A stretch of DNA of 37,843 bases from CBDTYW01 sp965364735 (lineage in GTDB: Bacteria; Actinomycetota; Nitriliruptoria; Nitriliruptorales; Nitriliruptoraceae). Every line of letters starts with the position of its first letter. Position 1 is the stretch's first letter. Below the pieces are notes generated by a model that made no database searches, was not told the origin of the DNA, and worked only from the letters and a program-made list of their open reading frames with translations. Below are positions 32,789 through 37,843 of the stretch, one piece after another. The stretch spans positions 1-37,843 of the forward strand of contig CBDTYW010000003.1 in assembly GCA_965364735.1 (NCBI GenBank), written 5' to 3'. A program made the position numbers and the translations under genes.

Positions 32789-33438
32789 GGCCGAGGCGCG
32801 TGCGTACGCGCGAGCACCGAGCCGAGCACGGCTTCACCATGATCGAGCTCCTCATCGTCATGACGATGATGGGCGTCGTGAGCGCGATGATGGTGAACGC
32901 CTACGTCGCAGCAGCGCGTGCGACCACGACGGGAGCCGCTCGCGCAGAGGGGCTCGAGGACATCCGCCCCGCGATCCAGCGGATGACCCGCGAGCTCAGA
33001 GCTGCCGACCCGATCGTGCTGTCGTCGACCAACGACTTCGACACGGAGCTCGGCGCGATCATCAGCCGTGGCGGGAACACGTTTCGTCACAACTACGAGG
33101 TTCGCGACGATTCCGGTGACGGGGACTTCGAGCTCTGGGAGGGCGTCGTGCAGCTGAACCCGGACGGTTCAGAGACCTTCGTGCGTGACTTCGAGCTCGT
33201 CCTGCTCGTCGACAACGGGACGCTGAACCCGGTCTTCCGCTACTTCGACGACTACGGCGCCGAGATCACCTGCGACGACCTCGATCTGTCGGTCTCGGCC
33301 GACGCCACGCAGTGTGCGTCCCGCCTGGTCACCGCGTCGCAGATCGGGCTGTCCGTCACCCGCTACATCGTTGGCAGCAGCACGCCGCTGACCATCGAGA
33401 CCGCGGTGAACATCCGCAACATGAGGTACTCGTCATGA
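32782..33438 (+). CDS. Minor pilin-like protein (PilW/GspJ type)
   Basis: The 218-residue product has a basic leader of 17 residues and the classical cleavage site G17/F18-T-M-I-E22-L-L-I-V-M, with the conserved Glu at mature position 5 and a hydrophobic helix. The C-terminal domain is beta-rich, with two cysteines (I-T-C-D-D and T-Q-C-A-S). Size and the central R-M-T-R-E-L-R-A-A motif resemble PilW/GspJ minor pseudopilins, which carry an R-x-L-R-x-A-type segment. It overlaps both neighbours (7 bases upstream, ATGA downstream), so the three pilin-like genes form one tightly coupled operon. Confidence 0.87.
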   Translation: MLRPRRVRTREHRAEHGFTMIELLIVMTMMGVVSAMMVNAYVAAARATTTGAARAEGLEDIRPAIQRMTRELRAADPIVLSSTNDFDTELGAIISRGGNTFRHNYEVRDDSGDGDFELWEGVVQLNPDGSETFVRDFELVLLVDNGTLNPVFRYFDDYGAEITCDDLDLSVSADATQCASRLVTASQIGLSVTRYIVGSSTPLTIETAVNIRNMRYSS

Positions 33439-34556
33439 CGCAGACACGACGCGACGACGAGGGCTCGATCCTGATCGCGATGCTCGCGGTCCTGATGGTG
33501 ACCGGCCTCGTGATGGTGCTCTACTCAACGACCATCTCCTCGATCCGCCAGACCGCGTCGGATCGGGAGTTCCAGACCTCGATCCTGGCGGCGGACGCTG
33601 GGGTCCAGCAGGCACTTGCCGAGATCTCCTTCGAGGTCGGTTCCACCGAGTCGACGCTCTCCGGCTCGGGGACCATCGGCGGAGTCGACTACACATGGAC
33701 AGCCGACCGCGTCGGCAATCGCTGGGACGTCACGTCGAACGGGGGGACCGGTTCCCGAGCCCGCCTCATCGAGTCCGAGATCACCAAGTCGTCACGGTTC
33801 CTCATCGGGGCGTTCGCGGATGTCGCCTTCGTCATGAGGGGCAGCAACGTCGCGGACTCCTACTCTGCGGCGTCGGGCCTCACCAACACCGGATACGGCT
33901 CGATCGGCTCGAACGGCACCGTCGACATCGTCGGCGGCGCCTTCGCTGACCTGATCTACCTGTACGGCGACGCCGCGTGCTTCAAGGCCGGCTGCACCAA
34001 CTCCGGGACGAGCGTCGTCGGCGAGGACACACCCTTCGACATCGATGCCTACACCCAGGACATCGAGGACGAGATCGCAGCCGAGTGCGGCACGTCCTTC
34101 ACAGGCTGGACCGCTTCGACGGGAACGTCGCTCTCCGGTGGCAACATCTACTGCTTCAACTCGATGAACTTCGACACCGACGTGACGCTCTCGGGCGCCA
34201 GCGCTTCGACTCCGGTGATCATCTACGTCACCGGTGACATCGACAGCTCGAACGGGGTGGCGATCAACTGCGCGAGCTGCACCTCGTCGAGCACGCCGGC
34301 TGCGTCCGCCTTGCAGATCTACTCGTCGGGTTCGAGCATCACCCTCGGCAACCACCTCGAGATCGCTGCAGCGATCGCAGCGCCGCGCGCGGCGTGTCAA
34401 GGGTCGCCCTCGAACGCGCAGGCGCAGATCTTCGGCGCGATGGTCTGCCGAGACCTCTCGAACCAGGGGGGGTGGAACTTCCACTTCGACACGTCGCTGC
34501 TGGACCTCAGCAACGGTCAGTGGGACGTCACCGGCTGGCGCGAGGAGCAGTCCTGA
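33435..34556 (+). CDS. PilX-type pilus accessory protein
   Basis: The 373-residue protein starts M-T-Q-T-R-R-D-D-E-G-S-I-L-I-A-M-L-A-V-L-M-V: a prepilin-like leader and hydrophobic helix, but without Glu at position 5, as in PilX N-terminal domains and GspK-type proteins. A region with A-A-D-A-G-V-Q-Q-A-L follows, which is also PilX-typical. The remainder is Gly/Ser/Thr/Asn-rich with repeated beta-helix-like turns and about nine cysteines (C-F-K-A-G-C, N-C-A-S-C-T). It resembles the polymer-like passenger of surface proteins. The frame is open upstream to 33312; ATG 33435 overlaps the previous stop. Function as a minor pilin or tip adhesin is inferred. Confidence 0.83.
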   Translation: MTQTRRDDEGSILIAMLAVLMVTGLVMVLYSTTISSIRQTASDREFQTSILAADAGVQQALAEISFEVGSTESTLSGSGTIGGVDYTWTADRVGNRWDVTSNGGTGSRARLIESEITKSSRFLIGAFADVAFVMRGSNVADSYSAASGLTNTGYGSIGSNGTVDIVGGAFADLIYLYGDAACFKAGCTNSGTSVVGEDTPFDIDAYTQDIEDEIAAECGTSFTGWTASTGTSLSGGNIYCFNSMNFDTDVTLSGASASTPVIIYVTGDIDSSNGVAINCASCTSSSTPAASALQIYSSGSSITLGNHLEIAAAIAAPRAACQGSPSNAQAQIFGAMVCRDLSNQGGWNFHFDTSLLDLSNGQWDVTGWREEQS

Positions 34557-34599
34557 GTCAGCCAGCGCACCGAACAATCCGCCGATAACGTCCGGCGGC

Positions 34600-34974
34600 A
34601 TGAGCCATCTGCCTGCCGACATCACCGCGTTCATGGACGCGTTCGTCGCGGCTTGGGCGAACGCCGACGTCGACGGGGTCGTGTCGTCATTCAACGACGA
34701 TGCCGTCTACCACAACGTCCCGATGGCTCCGTGCGTCGGCATCGAGGAGATCCGCGCGTTCGTCGGCGGGTTCCTCGGAGCCGGCACGGGCATCGAGTTC
34801 GAGATCGTCGCGCAGGTCATCGGCGACGACATCGTGATGAACGAGCGCATCGACACGCTGCAGCTGGGCGGCACGCCCGTTGCGCTGCCGGTCATGGGGA
34901 CCTTCGTGTTCCGCGACGGCCGCATCCAGCGCTGGTCGGACTACTTCGACATGGCGACCTTCACCGGCGGCTGA
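34600..34974 (+). CDS. Limonene-1,2-epoxide hydrolase family protein (SnoaL-like fold)
   Basis: This 124-residue NTF2-fold protein keeps the catalytic set of limonene-1,2-epoxide hydrolases: Y37-x-N39 (Y-H-N-V-P-M), R83-x-D85 (N-E-R-I-D) and an Asp of the W-S-D114-Y-F-D117 motif. Members open epoxides with water, and other NTF2-like relatives act on polyketides or steroids. The natural substrate cannot be read from sequence. It lies 43 bases after the pilin operon with its own ATG after G-G-C-G-G; a link to pili is unlikely. The TGA stop (34972-34974) abuts the first copy of a repeat that marks the start of the foreign-looking right end. Confidence 0.85.
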   Translation: MSHLPADITAFMDAFVAAWANADVDGVVSSFNDDAVYHNVPMAPCVGIEEIRAFVGGFLGAGTGIEFEIVAQVIGDDIVMNERIDTLQLGGTPVALPVMGTFVFRDGRIQRWSDYFDMATFTGG

Positions 34975-35039
34975 TCGATGGTGTCAGTTCCATCGATGGT
35001 GTCCAGGTGACGACATGCCGCCACATGGACACCATGGAT
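34974..35039. mobile_element. Repeat cluster resembling a transposon end
   Basis: ATCGATGGTGTC occurs twice in direct orientation (34974-34985 and 34992-35003). ATGGTGTC reappears inverted as GACACCAT (35028-35035), and GGTGTCCA (34998-35005) pairs with TGGACACC (35026-35033). A further degenerate CACCATGGAT follows near 35050. Repeated short motifs of this look occur at IS21/IS481-like element ends in actinobacteria. No transposase gene or second end is visible, so this would be a remnant. The identification is from general resemblance only. Confidence 0.4.
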
Positions 35040-35330
35040 GACTTTGGCACCATGGATTCAGCACAACTTTACGTAATGTTGATTATCGGCGCGCAGTGGC
35101 GGGCCCCCGACCGGCCTTGCATCTGCGAAATGACAGCGCGGTCGAGGACGCTGGTGGATACCTGTGCGAGTTCCACAACTCTCCGCCGGCGTAGGAACTC
35201 GGTGATGGCACTCAATTGTGGTTCGAAGGCGGCGAGGTGACCGGACGACGCGCCGTCCATCTGCTCCCAGCCTTCGTCAACGCCGAGCACCTTCAACGAC
35301 CAACTTTGCCAAGGGTTGTGGAGATGCGGC
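34975..35330. other. Non-coding stretch between the epoxide hydrolase and the ABC genes
   Basis: 356 bases with no convincing gene. The first 65 or so hold the repeat cluster. The part from about 35055 is richer in A and T than the rest of the window (for example A-C-A-A-C-T-T-T-A-C-G-T-A-A-T-G-T-T-G-A) and reads like a junction or decayed element. A doubtful minus-strand frame occupies 35069-35296. No terminator hairpin is obvious after the ABC ATPase stop. Confidence 0.5.
35069..35296 (-). CDS. Doubtful small ORF or gene remnant
   Basis: A 75-codon frame from a TTG, on the same strand as and 34 bases downstream of the ABC ATPase gene. The peptide begins M/L-K-V-L-G-V-D-E-G-W-E and contains L-S-A-I-T-E-F-L-R-R-R-R-V-V-E-L. 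I do not recognise it. The weak start, short length and place beside a repeat cluster suggest a remnant of a larger gene, but it could be a real small protein of the ABC operon. Confidence 0.25.
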   Translation of the reverse strand: MKVLGVDEGWEQMDGASSGHLAAFEPQLSAITEFLRRRRVVELAQVSTSVLDRAVISQMQGRSGARHCAPIINIT

Positions 35331-36101
35331 TTAGAACTCCAGTTCTTTCAACCGAGCCATGAGTCTGCTCTCGCGCTCTTGTGCCTGGTCCTCTTGCCAC
35401 ATCCCGAGCGACAGGGAGTCGACCACCAGCCCGTCCCGGAGGTAGATGACCCGGTCACCACGAGCCGCAACGGCGGAGTCATGCGTCACCATCACGATGG
35501 TCGTCCCGCCAGCGTGCACGTCGGTCAGCGCGTCCATCACGTCGTTCGACATGCTGCTGTTGAGCGCCCCAGTGGGCTCGTCGGCGAACAATACCGACGG
35601 CTCTGAGGCAAGCGCACGACAAATGGATGCCCGCTGAAGTTGGCCTCCCGAAATCTCCGTGATGCCGTGCCTCTTGACGTGATCGATTCCGAACCGCTCC
35701 ATAAGGGCGTCGACGCGCTCGATGGCAGCGTCCTTCTGCCGGGGGGCGGCCTTCATTGCGGGCAGAAGAATGTTGTCCCGTGTGTTCAGATTCCCGAGGA
35801 AGTACCCCTGCTGGAAGATGAAGCCCATCTGCGTCAGCCTGATCTGGCTCATCTCGGTGTCGCTGAGCGACGTCAGGTCCCGTCCCTCGAGGGAGACGCT
35901 CCCACCGGTAGGACGGTCCATCCCACTGATGCAGTAGAGCAGCGTCGACTTCCCCGAGCCGGATGCGCCCATGATGACCAGAAATTCGCCGGATTCAACC
36001 GTGAGGTCAATCCCGTTGAGAACTTGGGTCGGTGGATCTGTTGAGTAGAAGGTCTTCGTCAGGCCCCGGCACTCGAGCGTTGCGTGAGCAGGCTTCAACA
36101 T
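35331..36101 (-). CDS. ABC transporter ATP-binding protein (LolD/MacB/BceA type)
   Basis: A 256-residue ATPase that would power the FtsX-type permease encoded just upstream. Walker A is G-A-S-G-S-G-K-S-T (about 45-53), the Q-loop lies in F-I-F-Q-Q-G-Y-F-L, the signature is I-S-G-G-Q-L-Q-R-A, Walker B V-L-F-A-D-E-P-T-G-A-L-N, and the switch histidine is in V-T-H-D. The R-D-N-I-L-L-P segment is like BceA/LolD-type mechanotransmission ATPases, which move lipoproteins, peptides or antibiotics rather than sugars. AGGAG lies just before the ATG. It is 13 bases downstream of the permease stop. Composition is less GC-biased than the core genes, consistent with acquisition. Confidence 0.93.
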   Translation of the reverse strand: MLKPAHATLECRGLTKTFYSTDPPTQVLNGIDLTVESGEFLVIMGASGSGKSTLLYCISGMDRPTGGSVSLEGRDLTSLSDTEMSQIRLTQMGFIFQQGYFLGNLNTRDNILLPAMKAAPRQKDAAIERVDALMERFGIDHVKRHGITEISGGQLQRASICRALASEPSVLFADEPTGALNSSMSNDVMDALTDVHAGGTTIVMVTHDSAVAARGDRVIYLRDGLVVDSLSLGMWQEDQAQERESRLMARLKELEF

Positions 36102-36114
36102 GCTTGTTCTCCTG

Positions 36115-37843
36115 TCACCCTCTGAGCCAAGTGCTCTTGTCTGCGACGCGCAGGCGTCGTGTGATTATCATTGCGCCCGCGTATCCGGCTGCGATCAGGA
36201 CCGCCGGATAGACCACGTACACGAGCCACGGGTTCGGGATGAAGTGCAGGCTGGAGATCCCGAGCCCGGCCAACGCGATAGCGCCTCCGACGAGCGACTC
36301 GCCGATCGTGGCCGCGCCAATGACACCTGCGACCGTTCCGACCGTGACCGTGAGCAAAACCTTGAACGTGACCTGAGAGGCAATCTCTCGTGAGGAGAAA
36401 CCGACGGCGGTCAGGACCCCCATCCTGGTTCGTTCCCGCGTGAGGCGGAGCCCCAGGAACAGGCTCGTGATGAGCAGGGCGACCCCGACCCCAAAGGCAC
36501 CCGCCAAGACTGCGGCGCTGCGGAATGCACTCGTGACGTAGGACAGAGTCTGCTCCACGTACGCCTGCATCGGAATGACCGTCGCCGTGGGGTATTGGCC
36601 GCTGTACTCGTTCGCAAGCTCTGCCGGAATGACATCGTCGACAACATTGGCGTAGATCACGTATCCGACGGCACCGGCGGTCACCTCGCCCTGCAGTTTC
36701 GCGGTGTAGCCGCCACTCGTGACGTCCTGGTAGACCCCGCTCACCACGAGGCACTCGATCGCGTCCATCCCACGGCGGCGGATGGACATCTCGTCGCCCG
36801 GTGACAGCCGATACTGCTCGGCGTTCATGACCGAGAGCGCGATCTCACCGTCACCCGGCGTCCCGCCCTGCAGGAAGTCGACGCTGCCGGCGGAATAGTC
36901 GCCCACCTCGACGCGCAAGGTTTCCCAACCCTCCTCGCCGGGAGTCTCGTATTGGACGTTCGCAAAGTCTCTGACGTCGATGACGCGGTCATCGTTCTCC
37001 AACACCGTGAGCACCTGCTGATGGACCGCATCCACGTCGTCCGAGTAGTGCAGGTCGGCCCGCAGGTCGCTCTCTGGGGCACCCATGTAGGTCACGAAAC
37101 GAGGGCTACTGAACGTGGTGAGCAGGTTCGTGGGAATGATCATGAGGAATGCTGACAACGCGAAGACCACGGGGACCAGGATCCATTGGCCACCGTCTGC
37201 CCTGAGGTCGAGTAGCGCCAGCCGCCGATTCATGCTCCTGCCGGGGGCGTTGTCCAGATCGGTGCGTCGTGCCCGTCGAGCACGACGTTTGGCCCGTCGT
37301 GCAGTCTGCTTTTCGTCCAGGATGCTGCCGTGGACCAGTGCGCCGACAACCTCGACCCGACGCACGCCGCGGAGCACCCCGCGACACATGGCCATCACGA
37401 GGAGGTAGACGAGGAGCAGCGCCACCCCAGGCACGAGGAAGGTCGTGAGCCCCACCGTGGCCGCTGCATAGTTCACCTGGACGCTGCGTGTCAGGAAGCG
37501 GGTGGCGGTGACGGCCAGGGCACCGCCTACGACGCAGGCCAGCAAGGTCATGACGCTGTACTTGGCTGAATACAGCCGCGTGATTGTTCTGTTGGGAAGT
37601 CCGATGGCCTTCATGACGCCGATCTCGCGGACCTCGTCCTCCAACGTGCCTTGAATCACGAAACGCAGGTTGAGCATCGCAATGACCATGAGCAACCCAC
37701 TCACGAAGACGAGGGCCACCGCGGCCAGGCCGTCGCTGAAGGCATTGATCAGTCGGATCATCCCATAGGTGACCGCCTGGCCATTGCTTGGCAGCGAGTC
37801 GTCCGACTCGTAGGCCTTCTGGAACTGCGATGTCAGCGCGGTG
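36115..37843 (-). CDS. ABC transporter permease with two FtsX domains (5' end outside the window)
   Basis: The frame is open from the right edge to the TGA at 36117-36115, at least 576 residues. The N-terminal part at the edge (Q-F-Q-K-A-Y-E-S-D-D-S) reads like the end of a periplasmic domain leading into membrane helices, so the ATG at 37761 is internal and the true start lies beyond the window. The first FtsX domain has E-I-G-V-M-K-A-I-G-L-P-N-R-T-I. A cytoplasmic basic stretch (R-R-A-K-R-R-A-R-R-A-R-R) and a new transmembrane segment follow, then a large extracellular domain, and the second FtsX domain (G-V-L-T-A-V-G-F-S-S-R-E-I) with three further helices. It pairs with the ATPase downstream. 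Cargo is unknown. Confidence 0.9.
   Translation of the reverse strand, partial: TALTSQFQKAYESDDSLPSNGQAVTYGMIRLINAFSDGLAAVALVFVSGLLMVIAMLNLRFVIQGTLEDEVREIGVMKAIGLPNRTITRLYSAKYSVMTLLACVVGGALAVTATRFLTRSVQVNYAAATVGLTTFLVPGVALLLVYLLVMAMCRGVLRGVRRVEVVGALVHGSILDEKQTARRAKRRARRARRTDLDNAPGRSMNRRLALLDLRADGGQWILVPVVFALSAFLMIIPTNLLTTFSSPRFVTYMGAPESDLRADLHYSDDVDAVHQQVLTVLENDDRVIDVRDFANVQYETPGEEGWETLRVEVGDYSAGSVDFLQGGTPGDGEIALSVMNAEQYRLSPGDEMSIRRRGMDAIECLVVSGVYQDVTSGGYTAKLQGEVTAGAVGYVIYANVVDDVIPAELANEYSGQYPTATVIPMQAYVEQTLSYVTSAFRSAAVLAGAFGVGVALLITSLFLGLRLTRERTRMGVLTAVGFSSREIASQVTFKVLLTVTVGTVAGVIGAATIGESLVGGAIALAGLGISSLHFIPNPWLVYVVYPAVLIAAGYAGAMIITRRLRVADKSTWLRG

Overview
The window is 37.8 kb of very GC-rich, densely packed DNA with many ATGA/GTGA stop-start overlaps, frequent GTG starts and strong G/C third-position bias. 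Gene content and order point to an actinobacterium. The series scpA-scpB-rluB-cmk/der and the series pgsA-gcvH-(GarA-like FHA)-ftsR-(DUF151 nuclease)-merR-gcvP match the order I know from Mycobacterium and relatives. Here the two blocks are joined, and tyrA-aroA and a dacB-type gene are inserted. The secreted CAP protein with cell-wall-binding type 2 repeats and the overall style suggest a deep-branching, Nitriliruptor/Egibacter-like lineage, but that placement is inference.

Layout. 1-7898 (+): tail of an unknown upstream gene, then scpA, scpB, rluB, tyrA, aroA and a fused cmk-der, serving chromosome segregation, rRNA modification, aromatic amino acid synthesis, CMP kinase and ribosome assembly. 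8008-8081: tRNA-Pro(GGG). 8134-13155 (+): pgsA, gcvH, a zinc-ribbon/FHA protein, ftsR-like MerR, D,D-carboxypeptidase, DUF151 nuclease and a second MerR behind a recognisable promoter. 13159-14625 (-): secreted CAP/CWB2 protein, divergent from gcvP across a 293-bp spacer rich in inverted repeats. 14919-18968 (+): gcvP and a class V aminotransferase. 19064-21538 (+): a CbxX-type AAA ATPase and a PspA/IM30 protein, closed by a 13-bp stem terminator. 21624-26484 (+): Fur, TetR, an unknown protein, AlgH/YqgE, a small unknown ORF and a UvrD-like helicase.

26462-31168 (-): PrsW-like membrane protease, MtfA-like metallopeptidase, orphan sensor histidine kinase, a zinc-ribbon protein of unknown function and a secreted LysM/M23 peptidase, which together read as an envelope maintenance and signalling group. 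31418-34556 (+): three overlapping genes for minor pilin-like proteins, then a limonene-epoxide-hydrolase-type enzyme. 34975-37843: a right-end segment of different texture. It begins with short direct and inverted repeats resembling a transposon end, carries a doubtful small ORF, and then an ABC ATPase and a double-FtsX permease whose N-terminus lies outside the window.

Most of the window is ordinary actinobacterial core. The least explained parts are the AAA-PspA pair, the structured spacer before the CAP/CWB2 gene, the pilin trio without visible assembly machinery, the start-codon hairpin of the 29498-30043 gene, and the foreign-looking right end.
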